Shown here one piece after another: positions 8,076 through 15,994 of a DNA stretch of 64,000 bases. The stretch's first letter is position 1. Every line of letters starts with the position of its first letter. Both the position numbers and the translations under genes were made by a program. The stretch is from Isoptericola sp. BMS4 (lineage in GTDB: Bacteria > Actinomycetota > Actinomycetes > Actinomycetales > Cellulomonadaceae), in assembly GCF_011634835.1 (NCBI RefSeq), contig NZ_SIRP01000001.1:549040-613039 (forward strand), in the 5' to 3' direction. Under the pieces are notes generated by a model. The model made no database searches and was not told the origin of the DNA. It saw only the letters and a list, made by a program, of their open reading frames with translations.

Positions 8076-8705
8076 TCAGTCCCACCACAGCCGGTACCAG
8101 TGCTCGGGCGGCCCGTCGTCGGGGAGGCCGAAGCCCCACCAGGGGGTGATCTCGTGCGGGGGCACCCGCATGTCGTCGATGCCCAGCGTGGTGCGCACGT
8201 GGTCCAGCAGGGCCGCGGGCCCGGCGTCGGAGGCGAGGTCGACCGCGGCGTCGGTGCGCACGAGGACGCCCTCGACCGTGAGACGTTCGTCGCACCGCGC
8301 GGGCCCGACGACGTACCCGTGGGCCAGGAGCCGGTCCGGGTGGGCCGCGACGGCGCGGAGCACGGCCCCGAGGGTGGGGCCGTCGTTCTGCCGCTCGCTC
8401 GCGAGCCGCGCCTCGTCCATGAGGTCGAGCAGCCGCGCGGCGGCGGGCCCGTCGAGGAGGCTGAACGGGTAGAACGCCGACGTGGCGAGCGCGCCCGCGC
8501 CGAGCAGCGGCTCGAGCGGGACGTCCGCCCCGGCGTCGAGCAGCCACCCGTGGTCGTCCGTGCACCACGGGGCGTGCGCGGTGCCGGGGGCCGTCGCGAG
8601 GTCGCGCTCCAGCGACCACGCGGTGCGCAGGTCGACGAGCACGGGCGACACGAACCGTTCGGCGGGCACCTCGGCGAGCGGCAGGGTCGGTGGTGCGGAT
8701 GGCAT
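8076..8705 (-). CDS. Unknown 209-residue soluble protein next to WXG100-like pair
   Basis: I do not recognise this protein. It has no signal peptide or membrane segment. It contains the acidic, Trp-rich stretches HAPWCTDDHGWLLDAG and, at the C terminus, ITPWWGFGLPDDGPPEHWYRLWWD (quoted only to show its aromatic character: WW, HWY, WW). It lies 57 bases upstream of the WXG100-like gene on the same strand, so it may be cotranscribed with that pair or stand alone, since the WXG100-like gene has its own -10 box. Genes in this position beside ESX substrates are sometimes immunity proteins or chaperones; nothing in the sequence decides this. The start ATG at 8705 follows aaggagac, a good ribosome-binding site. 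Confidence 0.7.
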   Translation of the reverse strand: MPSAPPTLPLAEVPAERFVSPVLVDLRTAWSLERDLATAPGTAHAPWCTDDHGWLLDAGADVPLEPLLGAGALATSAFYPFSLLDGPAAARLLDLMDEARLASERQNDGPTLGAVLRAVAAHPDRLLAHGYVVGPARCDERLTVEGVLVRTDAAVDLASDAGPAALLDHVRTTLGIDDMRVPPHEITPWWGFGLPDDGPPEHWYRLWWD

Positions 8706-8948
8706 ACGGTCTCCTTCGTCGCGGGGAGCGGCCCGGCGGCCGCGGTCGGGCCCACGCTGCAGGGCGGAGGGGACGACCGGGGGCGCACGGCGTCGGCCTG
8801 TGGACGAGCGGGTGCTGTGGACGACGTCACGACGGTGCGGGCTCGTCCGGTGACGTCCGCCGCGGCGCGGGGCGTCCGCTGTGGAAGAACAGCCGTGACA
8901 ACGTGGCCCACGACGACGCATGCTCGACGCGAGCACATCAGGAGGACG

Positions 8949-9461
8949 ATGACCCACCGCACCACCCGCCCCGAGCCGCGTTCGTACCCGCCCACCCCCG
9001 ACAGCGAGCCGGTCAGCGACGAGATGCTCGTCGTGACGGCCAAGAGCTACGCGCCCGGCGGCGCGGTCTCGCCGCGGACGCTGTACTTCCGGCGGCCCGA
9101 GCTCGTCCGCTACGAGGTGGGCGAGGGCGTGCTGTCGGTCGAGCTCGCGGCCACGGGCGACACCGCCGCGACCACGCGCCACTTCCCGCTCACCGAGCTG
9201 CTCGAGTTCGCCACCGAGGGACCGACGCCCGCCTACGAGCGCGCCTTCGACGCCTGGACGCGCGCCTCGTTCGGCGTCGACGCGGAGACGTACCGGACGA
9301 TGAGCAAGGCGTCGAAGGACGTCACGATGGCGGAGAAGCTCCGGCTGCAGATCGCCGAGGGGCTGGGCGTGGACCCGGACGACGTCCACTTCCACGGTTC
9401 GTTCTCGCTGGACGACGATGACGACGTCGACGACGAGGACGGGCCCCCGGACGACGACTGA
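8949..9461 (+). CDS. Unknown 170-residue acidic protein
   Basis: No family recognised. The ATG at 8949 follows a strong ribosome-binding site (AGGAGG at 8940-8945). The protein is soluble, starts with a Pro-rich segment, has a compact middle part (SYAPGGAVSPRTLYFRRPEL near residues 35-55), and ends in an almost purely acidic tail of Asp and Glu from about residue 155. It is divergent from the 209-residue gene, with about 240 bp of shared upstream sequence in which I see no clear operator. The acidic tail could mimic nucleic acid or bind cations (inference only). Confidence 0.75.
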   Translation: MTHRTTRPEPRSYPPTPDSEPVSDEMLVVTAKSYAPGGAVSPRTLYFRRPELVRYEVGEGVLSVELAATGDTAATTRHFPLTELLEFATEGPTPAYERAFDAWTRASFGVDAETYRTMSKASKDVTMAEKLRLQIAEGLGVDPDDVHFHGSFSLDDDDDVDDEDGPPDDD

Positions 9462-9577
9462 CCGGATCCGCGGCCCGCGCGCCCGCGGGACGTCGGACCG
9501 GGTGCGACGAGTTTCGTAGTCGGGCACCGTCTGAGGTGGAGACACGCCATCCGCGTGACCAGCAGACGGAGGACACC

Positions 9578-10456
9578 GTGACCGAGACGACGACCTGCAC
9601 CCTCGACCTGCCCGACGCCGTCCTGACCTACGACGTGCGCATGCCCGCCACGCCGGGAGACGTCCCGGCGCTGTTCGTCCTCGGTTCGCCGATGGGCGCG
9701 TCCGGGTTCGCCCAGCTCGTCGAGCACCTGGATGACCGGCCCGTCATCACCTACGACCCGCGCGGCGTCGAGCGCAGCACGCTCGCCACCGACGGCGAGG
9801 TGTCGGTCGAGATCCACGCCGAGGACTGCCACCGTGTCCTCGAGGCCGCCCGCGCCGTCGTCGGCGCCGGGCCGGTCGACGTCTTCGCATCGTCGGGCGG
9901 CGCGGTGAACGCGCTGTCGTGGGTGGCGCGCCACCCGCACGAGCTCGGCACCGTGGTGGCGCACGAGCCGCCCCTGTGGGCGCTGCTGGAGGACCGCGAC
10001 GTGCAGGCGAAGGCCGCCGCCGACATCGTCGAGACCTACCGGCGCGACGGGTACGGGCCGGCGATGGCGAAGTTCGTCCAGCTCGTCATGGAGCCCGAGC
10101 CGCTCACCGAGGAGTACCTGCGCCGCCCGGCCCCCGACCCGGCGGCGTTCGGCATGCCCACCGAGGACGACGGCTCCCGCGACGACCTGCTGCTCGGCCG
10201 GAACATGGCCACGATGCCGGGCTTCGAGCCGGACCTCGACGCCCTGCGGACCTCGACGGTGCGGCTCGTCCCCGCCCGCGGCGAGGCGGGCGAGGGCACG
10301 ATGGCACGGCGGGGCGCTGAGGCGCTCGCGGCGGCGCTGGGGGCCGAGCCCGTGGAGTTCCCCGGCGACCACGGCGGGTTCGCGGCGAACGAGTGGTCGC
10401 CGGGCAACGACCCGGCGGCGTTCGCGGCCCGGCTGCGGGACGTGCTGGCCGGCTGA
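9578..10456 (+). CDS. Alpha/beta-hydrolase
   Basis: A 292-residue cytoplasmic alpha/beta-hydrolase fold protein of unknown substrate. The nucleophile elbow is FASSGGAVNAL, a variant of GxSxG with alanine first; the family histidine is in GDHGGF near the C terminus; YDPRGVERS resembles the strand-4 region of proline-iminopeptidase-like hydrolases. The start GTG at 9578 follows GGAGGA at a good distance; a few codons upstream would also be open but lack a ribosome-binding site. A MerR-type TipA-like regulator follows in the same direction but has its own promoter, so the two need not be cotranscribed. Confidence 0.85.
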   Translation: MTETTTCTLDLPDAVLTYDVRMPATPGDVPALFVLGSPMGASGFAQLVEHLDDRPVITYDPRGVERSTLATDGEVSVEIHAEDCHRVLEAARAVVGAGPVDVFASSGGAVNALSWVARHPHELGTVVAHEPPLWALLEDRDVQAKAAADIVETYRRDGYGPAMAKFVQLVMEPEPLTEEYLRRPAPDPAAFGMPTEDDGSRDDLLLGRNMATMPGFEPDLDALRTSTVRLVPARGEAGEGTMARRGAEALAAALGAEPVEFPGDHGGFAANEWSPGNDPAAFAARLRDVLAG

Positions 10457-10552
10457 CGACACAGGGTGGCGCCCAGGTGACCGGGTCACCGCGGCGACGG
10501 GGTGCACCGTGCTCCCCGTCGCCGACCCGTGGGTGGCGTCGACCGACACCCC

Positions 10553-10583
10553 TTGCGGTTGACGTGACGTCAACCTCTAGCGT
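10553..10583 (+). promoter_or_regulatory. MerR-type promoter with 19-bp spacer and operator palindrome
   Basis: A -35 TTGCGG (10553-10558) and -10 TAGCGT (10578-10583) are separated by exactly 19 bp, the overlong spacer typical of MerR-activated promoters. The spacer region holds an inverted repeat: GGTTGACG (10557-10564), tga, CGTCAACC (10568-10575). The ATG of the MerR gene is at 10590, where transcription should start, so the message is probably leaderless and autoregulated. Confidence 0.85.
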
Positions 10584-10589
10584 CGAGTC

Positions 10590-11348
10590 ATGACCCGTTC
10601 GATCCAGGACGTCGCCCGCCTCGCCGGCGTCAGCAGCCGCACCCTGCGTCACTACGACCAGATCGGCCTGCTGCCGCCGTCGAGCACCGGAGCCGGCGGG
10701 CTGCGCCACTACGACGACGCTGCGCTGCGGCGCCTGCAGCGCATCCTGCTCCTCCGTGACCTGGGCCTGCCGCTGACCGACATCGCCGGCGTGCTCGACG
10801 AGCAGACGGACGAGGCCCACGCGCTGCGCGGGCACCTCGACCAGCTGCGCGCCGAGCAGGACCGGCTGTCGCGCCGGATCGCGTCCGTGGAGCGAACGCT
10901 GACCGCACTGGAGAAGGGAGATCGGATCATGGCCGAGGACATGCTCGACGGGTTCGACCACACGCAGTACAAGGACGAGGTGACCGAGCGCTGGGGCGCC
11001 GACGCCTATGCCCGCTCCGACGCCTGGTGGCGCGGGCTCGGGGCCGAGGGGCAGGCCGCCTGGAAGGAGCGCATGCGGCGCCTCGGCGAGGACTGGGCCG
11101 ACGCGGCACGGCGCGGCGTCGACCCGGCGTCGGACGAGGCGCAGGCGCTCGCCGCCCGGCACGCCGAGTGGCTCGGTTCGATCCCCGGTACGCCGGGACA
11201 CGAGCAGGGGCGCCCGCCGAAGGAGTACGTCGTCGGCCTGGCCGAGATGTACGTCGCCGACGAGCGGTTCGCCGCGAACTACGGCGGCGTCGAGGGTGCC
11301 ACGTTCGTCCGTGACGCGCTCGTCGGCTACGCCGAGCGCGAGCTGTAG
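10590..11348 (+). CDS. MerR-family regulator with TipAS-like ligand domain
   Basis: A 252-residue TipAL-type regulator. Residues 1-70 are the MerR winged helix-turn-helix (QDVARLAGVSSRTLRHYDQ, then GLLPP); about 75-115 is the dimerising coiled coil; 125-252 is a TipAS-like domain (DGFDHTQYKDEVTERWG, and YVADERFAANYGGVEGA near the end), which in Streptomyces binds thiopeptide antibiotics, sometimes covalently. An internal ATG at 10929 precedes the ligand domain and could allow separate synthesis of the short form, as in tipA. The gene has its own 19-bp-spacer promoter overlapping a palindrome. The likely role is sensing peptide antibiotics and activating its own gene; other targets are unknown. 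Confidence 0.92.
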   Translation: MTRSIQDVARLAGVSSRTLRHYDQIGLLPPSSTGAGGLRHYDDAALRRLQRILLLRDLGLPLTDIAGVLDEQTDEAHALRGHLDQLRAEQDRLSRRIASVERTLTALEKGDRIMAEDMLDGFDHTQYKDEVTERWGADAYARSDAWWRGLGAEGQAAWKERMRRLGEDWADAARRGVDPASDEAQALAARHAEWLGSIPGTPGHEQGRPPKEYVVGLAEMYVADERFAANYGGVEGATFVRDALVGYAEREL

Positions 11349-11366
11349 CTCTGGACGGACAAGACC

Positions 11367-11408
11367 TGTCAGGGTGAGCGCGGGAGAGACGTCGCGCTCA
11401 CCCTGACA
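11367..11408. terminator. Palindromic element, probable terminator after MerR gene
   Basis: TGTCAGGGTGAGCGCG (11367-11382) pairs perfectly with its complement at 11393-11408 around a 10-nt loop. It belongs to the same sequence type as the elements at 24301, 24363 and 30637 (gttgtcagg...tgacaact). Confidence 0.8.
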
Positions 11409-11434
11409 ACTCGGGCGCGTGCGAGGATGCCCCG

Positions 11435-11857
11435 GTGAGCGACGACTGGGCCAGGCAGCGCACGGAGGCGGCGCGCGTGCAGGCGGAGCGCCTGCGGGCG
11501 CGCCAGGACGCCGAGCACGCGGCGGCGGAGGAGCTGCTGCGCGCGTTCGTCGCCGCCGCCCGCGAGCGCGGCCCTGAGCCGGTGCCGCTGGAGGTCAAGG
11601 GCTACGGTGGCCGCGGCACGGCACGCACCCGCTTGCGTGGCTGGTACCTGCGCCAGGACCGCACCGCGGGCGTGAGCGCGGACGGCGACTTCTACGTGCT
11701 CACCGCGCCCCTGACCCCGCTCGACCGGCTGCGCGGCGCCCGGCCGGAGCCGAGCCGACCACCGCTCGTGCTCGGTGCGGGGGGCAAGGACGGCGACTCG
11801 ATCGAGCTCGCCGCCGCGCTGGACCGGGTGCTGCCGGGCTGGCGGGACGCGCCGTAG
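11435..11857 (+). CDS. Unknown 140-residue protein
   Basis: I do not recognise the family. The N-terminal 45 residues are an Ala/Arg/Glu-rich helix, followed by a small beta-rich part (LEVKGYGGRGTARTRLRGWY and DGDFYVLTAPLTPLDRLRG). There is no signal peptide or membrane segment. The GTG start at 11435 has no clear ribosome-binding site, and a weak -10-like GAGGAT lies upstream, so a leaderless message is possible. It converges on the lipase-like gene with 27 bases between. Codon use is like that of its neighbours. Confidence 0.72.
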   Translation: MSDDWARQRTEAARVQAERLRARQDAEHAAAEELLRAFVAAARERGPEPVPLEVKGYGGRGTARTRLRGWYLRQDRTAGVSADGDFYVLTAPLTPLDRLRGARPEPSRPPLVLGAGGKDGDSIELAAALDRVLPGWRDAP

Positions 11858-11884
11858 CCGGCCCCGGCCGCCCGCGCATCGTCG

Positions 11885-12874
11885 TCACGCAGTGAGGGCC
11901 CGCGCGATCCGTCCTGCCACCTCGGGCGTCGCGAGGTAGCCGGTCGGCGTGCCGTCGGAGTCGAGGGAGACGGCCGCATGGCTGCCGGGAGCCCGGTTGA
12001 CCACCTCGAGCGCCTCCACGGGAGGGGACCCGGCCGGCATCGGGAACGTCTCCGGCGTGATGTCGTGCAGGGCCAGCAGGTCCCGCGGGTCCCGGGCGTT
12101 GACCCACCGGTCGACGCCGGGCGGGAAGGTCAGCGGTCCCTGGTCGAGCAGCGCCTCGCGCACGGCGCGCACCGGCAGCGGCGCCCCCATCGTCAGCAGC
12201 AGCGGCACCTCCAGGTCCGCGGCACGCTCGGCCAGCACCGACCACGCGACGACCGCCCCCAGCGAGTGCGCCACCACGACGGCGGGCTCGTCCCGGGGCA
12301 GCGCGGCCGCGACGCCCTCGTCGACGGCCGCGCGGACGCCGTCGTCGTGCAGGTACGTCCACACGTCGCGCGCGAACAGCAGCACCGCGGCGCTCGACAG
12401 CCCCGGGAGGCGGTCCAGGGTGGCGAGCACCCCCGCCAGGGCCTCGCGCAGCCCGTCGGCCCAGTCGGAGACCCACCCGTCCGCCCAGGCCGCGACCCGC
12501 GCGGTCGGCGCGGCCGCCGCCGCGTGCGGCTCCTCGGGAGGCGTCACCCCGGCCCCCGACAGGGTCTCGCGCACGACGTCGAGCACGAAGCGGAGCTCGT
12601 CCACGGGCAGGTCGGGCACGGCGCGGCGCCCGAGCTCCGCGCCGTCGACGGAGCGCACCTCCACCGTGACGGGCGGGTCGGTGGCGTCGTGGTCCTCGAC
12701 GAGGTGGGCGAGCATGTCGCCGTAGAAGACGAGGTCGGCGTCGTCGTCGCGCACCCGCAGCCGCGACCCGGCCGCCGTGAGGCCCGCGCCGAGCGCCGTG
12801 AGCCAGTGCTTCTCGATCGTCGCCGGCAGGTGTCCGTCGAGGTCACGGCCGTGAATCAGTACCAGTCGGGTCAC
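11885..12874 (-). CDS. Lipase/esterase-like alpha/beta-hydrolase
   Basis: A 329-residue soluble protein with the alpha/beta-hydrolase pattern of triacylglycerol-lipase-like and PGAP1-like proteins: an early beta strand with LVLIHGRD, and the nucleophile elbow VVVAHSLGAVVAW near residue 215. A C-terminal histidine lies in APGSHAAV. No signal peptide is seen, so it acts in the cytoplasm. The start GTG at 12874 is favoured because TACGCT lies six bases upstream with no ribosome-binding site, the arrangement of leaderless genes in this window; starting further upstream would cover that box. It is divergent from the HNH nuclease lipoprotein gene. The substrate is unknown. Confidence 0.82.
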   Translation of the reverse strand: MTRLVLIHGRDLDGHLPATIEKHWLTALGAGLTAAGSRLRVRDDDADLVFYGDMLAHLVEDHDATDPPVTVEVRSVDGAELGRRAVPDLPVDELRFVLDVVRETLSGAGVTPPEEPHAAAAAPTARVAAWADGWVSDWADGLREALAGVLATLDRLPGLSSAAVLLFARDVWTYLHDDGVRAAVDEGVAAALPRDEPAVVVAHSLGAVVAWSVLAERAADLEVPLLLTMGAPLPVRAVREALLDQGPLTFPPGVDRWVNARDPRDLLALHDITPETFPMPAGSPPVEALEVVNRAPGSHAAVSLDSDGTPTGYLATPEVAGRIARALTA

Positions 12875-12982
12875 ACGGCGAGCGTAGGGCGTGTGCCGTG
12901 TCTCACCCGGCACGCCTCACCGTGCGGGGCCGTCCGCTCGGGCAGAGTGTCCCCGGCCACGCACCGCACCCAGGAGACACCG

Positions 12983-13882
12983 ATGCCCGCTGCACCGCCC
13001 GACCACCGTCGCACCCTCCGGACGGGCCTCGCGGCCCTGCTGCTCGCCGGTGCGGCGACCGCCGCGGCCGGCTGCTCCGTCCCGTACGAGGCCCCCGCGT
13101 CCGCGCCGGGCACGGCGCTGTCGGCGCTGGAGGAGCTCGACGTCAAGGGCCGCGCCCCGAAGACGGGCTACGACCGCGACGAGTTCGGCCCGGCCTGGGC
13201 CGACGTCGACCACAACGGCTGCGACACCCGCAACGACGTGCTGCGGCGCGACCTGGACGACATCACCACCCGGGAGGGCACGCACAGCTGCGTGGTCCTC
13301 ACGGGCACGTTCGACGACCCGTACTCCGGCACGACGATCGAGTTCCGGCGGGGGCAGGACACCTCGTCCGAGGTGCAGATCGACCATGTCGTGGCGCTGT
13401 CCGACGCGTGGCAGAAGGGCGCGCAGCAGCTCTCGGAGGAGCAGCGGCGGTTGCTCGCGAACGACCCGCTCAACCTGCTCGCCTCCGACGGCTCGCTGAA
13501 CCAGAGCAAGGGCGACGGGGACGCCGCCACCTGGCTGCCGCCGCACAAGCCGTTCCGCTGCGCGTACGTGGCGCGGCAGGTCGCGGTGAAGCAGGCCTAC
13601 GAGCTCTGGGTGACGCAGGCGGAGCACGACGCCATCGCCCGGGTGCTGGACACGTGCCCGGGCGAGGAGCTCCCGGCCGCGGACGCCGCCGGGCGGGCGC
13701 CCGCACCGGCCGACGACGGCGGCTCCGGCGACGCCGGCGACGCCGGTGGCTCCGGCGATGGGGCGACGGCGTACGCGAACTGCGACGAGGCGCGGGCCGC
13801 GGGCGCCGCCCCGGTGCACGAGGGCGACCCCGGGTACTCGCGGGCGCTGGACCGCGACGGCGACGGCGTCGGGTGCGTGTGA
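12983..13882 (+). CDS. Secreted HNH nuclease lipoprotein with Excalibur calcium-binding domain
   Basis: A 299-residue exported protein. The signal peptide ends in a lipobox-like ATAAAGC, predicting lipid attachment at the cysteine near residue 31. The middle part (residues 60-215) is a DUF1524/HNH nuclease domain with FDDPYSG and QIDHVVALSDAWQKGA; the second His/Asn elements are in NDPLNLLASDGSLNQSKGD. After a Gly/Asp-rich linker, the last 40 residues form an Excalibur domain with the calcium-loop signature DRDGDGVGC. It should cut nucleic acid outside the membrane, for nutrition or defence. The ATG at 12983 follows AGGAGA. The adjacent UPF0303 gene starts 18 bases on. Confidence 0.9.
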   Translation: MPAAPPDHRRTLRTGLAALLLAGAATAAAGCSVPYEAPASAPGTALSALEELDVKGRAPKTGYDRDEFGPAWADVDHNGCDTRNDVLRRDLDDITTREGTHSCVVLTGTFDDPYSGTTIEFRRGQDTSSEVQIDHVVALSDAWQKGAQQLSEEQRRLLANDPLNLLASDGSLNQSKGDGDAATWLPPHKPFRCAYVARQVAVKQAYELWVTQAEHDAIARVLDTCPGEELPAADAAGRAPAPADDGGSGDAGDAGGSGDGATAYANCDEARAAGAAPVHEGDPGYSRALDRDGDGVGCV

Positions 13883-13900
13883 CCGTGCGACCGTAGTGGC

Positions 13901-14389
13901 ATGAGCACCCCGGACGACGTGACAGCACTGGTGGAGCAGGTCGAGGCGCAGGAGCGTGAGCTCGTGCTGGCCCGGTTCACGCACGACGACGCGTGGCGGC
14001 TGGGCCGCCACCTGGTCGACCTTGCCACCGAGCGCGACCTTCCCGTGACGGTCGACGTGCGCAAGGGACCGCAGCAGGTCTTCCACGCGGCGCGCGAGGG
14101 CACCACGGCCGACAACGACTCGTGGGTCGAGCGCAAGGTGCGGGTCGTGGAGCGGTTCGGCGCGTCGTCGTACCTCGTGGGACTGCGCGCGCGGGCGCAG
14201 GGGCACGACTTCAACGCCAAGCACCAGCTGCCCCTTCAGGAGTACGCCGCGCACGGCGGCGCGTTCCCGGTGCGCGTCGACGGCGTGGGGATCGTCGGCG
14301 TCGTGACGGTCTCGGGCCTGGCGCAGGGCGACGACCACGCGCTGGTCGTCGAGGCGCTGCGGTCGCACGCCGGCGCGGCGCACCCGTGA
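13901..14389 (+). CDS. UPF0303 family protein (heme-degrading-domain/HbpS-like)
   Basis: A 162-residue soluble protein of the UPF0303 family, related in fold to GlcG/HbpS proteins. Family features are EQERELVLARFTHDDAWRLG at the N terminus, VTVDVRKGPQQVFHAA, the DNDSWVERK motif and the C-terminal GVVTVSGLAQGDDHALVVEAL. Some databases call the domain heme-degrading, but a physiological role is not established for most members. The gene overlaps the next one (amidohydrolase) by four bases (GTGA), so the two are translated together; this family often lies beside catabolic enzymes, which suggests a small-molecule metabolic role here. Confidence 0.9.
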   Translation: MSTPDDVTALVEQVEAQERELVLARFTHDDAWRLGRHLVDLATERDLPVTVDVRKGPQQVFHAAREGTTADNDSWVERKVRVVERFGASSYLVGLRARAQGHDFNAKHQLPLQEYAAHGGAFPVRVDGVGIVGVVTVSGLAQGDDHALVVEALRSHAGAAHP

Positions 14390-15912
14390 CCGCGCTGCTG
14401 CTGACGGATGCGCGGCGGGCGGGAGCGCCGGACGCGCCCGTGGACGTGCTGCTCGACGACGGGCGGATCGTGGCGGTGCTGCCCGCCGGGGCCGGGCCGG
14501 CGGTCGCGGCCGCGGAGCGGGTCGACGTCGAGGGCCGCACGGTCGTGCCGGGGCTGTGGGACGCGCACACCCACCTCACCCAGTGGGCGATGGTGCGCCA
14601 CCGGCTCGACGTGTCGTGGGCGACGAGCGCCGCGCACGCCGCCGAGCTGGTGCGCGACCGGCTCGACCGCGCGCGCCCGCCCGCCGGCGGGCAGCCGCTG
14701 GTGGGCTACGGGTTCCGGTGGGCGACCTGGCCGGACGAGCCCACGGCGGCGCTCCTCGACGCGGTCGCGGGTGAGGTGCCCGTCGTCCTGCTCTCCGGCG
14801 ACCTGCACTCGGCGTGGGCGTCCACGGCGGGGCTGCGGTTCCTCGGCATCGCGGAGCACCCCACGGGGCTGCTGCGCGAGGAGGAGTGGATGCCCGCCAG
14901 CCCGCGCATCGTCACGGTGGACGACGGCGTCGCCGACGCCCTGGTGGCGGACGCCGCGCGGGCCGCGGCCGAGCGCGGCGTGGTCGGCGTCGTCGACCTG
15001 GAGGTGGCGGACAACCTCGCCGTGTGGCGCCGGCGGATCGCGGCCGGGTGGGACGGCCTGCGGGTGCGCGCCGGCGTGTGGGAGCAGCACCTCGACGCCG
15101 TGCTCGACGCCGGGCTGCGCGACGGTGACCCGCTCGTCGTGCCGGAGCCGGGCATGGACGCGCTGGTGCGCCAGGGGCCGCTCAAGGTGATCAGCGACGG
15201 GTCCCTCAACACGCTCACCGCGTACTGCTTCGACCCGTACGACGGGATGGGCGGCGGCCCGGCGACCCACGGCGTCCTCAACGTCGGCACCGACCACCTC
15301 GTGCCCCTCATGGCCGGCGCGCACGCCGCCGGCCTGCGGTGCGCGATCCACGCCATCGGCGACCGGGCGAACGCCCTGGCGCTCGACGCGTTCGAGGCGT
15401 CCGGCGCGGCGGGCTCGGTGGAGCACGCGCAGCTGCTGCGCCGTGACGACGTCGCCCGGTTCGCGGCGCTGGGCGTGACGGCGAGCGTGCAGCCGGAGCA
15501 CGCGATGGACGACCGGGACGTCGCCGAGGAGCTGTGGCGGGGGCGCACGGCTCGCGCCTTCCCGCTGGCGGAGCTGCGGGCGGCCGGGGTGCGGCTCGCG
15601 CTGGGCTCCGACGCCCCCGTCGCGCCGCTGGACCCGTGGGCCGCGATCGCCTCCGCGGTCACCCGGTCCCGCGACGGGCGGGACCCGTGGCACCCGGAGC
15701 AGCGCATCGACGTGCGGGCCGCGCTCGCCGCCTCGGTGGACGGCCGGGACGTGGGGCTGGCGGTCGGCGGCCCGGCCGACCTCGCGCTGCTGGACGCCGA
15801 CCCGCTCGCCGCCGGCACCGGGGACGACGTCGACGGCGCCGCCACGGCCCTGCGCGCGACGCCCGTGGCGGGCACCCTCGTCGCCGGCCGCTGGACCCAC
15901 CGCGGGTTCTGA
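14386..15912 (+). CDS. YtcJ-like metal-dependent amidohydrolase
   Basis: A 508-residue cytoplasmic amidohydrolase of the YtcJ/amidohydrolase-3 family. The N-terminal beta-sandwich strands are followed by the metal-binding LWDAHTHLTQW (near residue 63), the AIHAIGDRAN motif, SVEHAQLL with a metal histidine, and LGSDAPVAPLDPW containing the catalytic Asp. A composite C-terminal sheet (GGPADLALLDADPL) closes the fold. Members hydrolyse C-N bonds of amides, formyl groups or cyclic compounds; the substrate is unknown. The GTG start overlaps the UPF0303 stop codon, so the two genes form an operon. A near-perfect palindrome six bases after the stop separates it from the convergent GDPD gene. Confidence 0.92.
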   Translation: MTALLLTDARRAGAPDAPVDVLLDDGRIVAVLPAGAGPAVAAAERVDVEGRTVVPGLWDAHTHLTQWAMVRHRLDVSWATSAAHAAELVRDRLDRARPPAGGQPLVGYGFRWATWPDEPTAALLDAVAGEVPVVLLSGDLHSAWASTAGLRFLGIAEHPTGLLREEEWMPASPRIVTVDDGVADALVADAARAAAERGVVGVVDLEVADNLAVWRRRIAAGWDGLRVRAGVWEQHLDAVLDAGLRDGDPLVVPEPGMDALVRQGPLKVISDGSLNTLTAYCFDPYDGMGGGPATHGVLNVGTDHLVPLMAGAHAAGLRCAIHAIGDRANALALDAFEASGAAGSVEHAQLLRRDDVARFAALGVTASVQPEHAMDDRDVAEELWRGRTARAFPLAELRAAGVRLALGSDAPVAPLDPWAAIASAVTRSRDGRDPWHPEQRIDVRAALAASVDGRDVGLAVGGPADLALLDADPLAAGTGDDVDGAATALRATPVAGTLVAGRWTHRGF

Positions 15913-15917
15913 CGTCC

Positions 15918-15979
15918 GGTCGGCAGACCATACCCGGGTCGGCACACATGTCTGCCGACCCGGGTACGGTCTGCCGACC
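15918..15979. terminator. Near-perfect 62-bp palindromic element between convergent genes
   Basis: Arms 15918-15948 and 15949-15979 are complementary except for two base pairs, with no loop. Each arm has GTCGGCA twice, spaced as in the palindrome at 1674-1733, so the two belong to one family. Its place between convergent amidohydrolase and GDPD genes suits a two-way terminator. Confidence 0.85.
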
Positions 15980-15994
15980 CGGCCGCGCGGCCGG

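Noticed and set aside
9462..9577. A promoter operator for the alpha/beta-hydrolase
   Set aside because: No inverted repeat or clear -10/-35 pair recognised.
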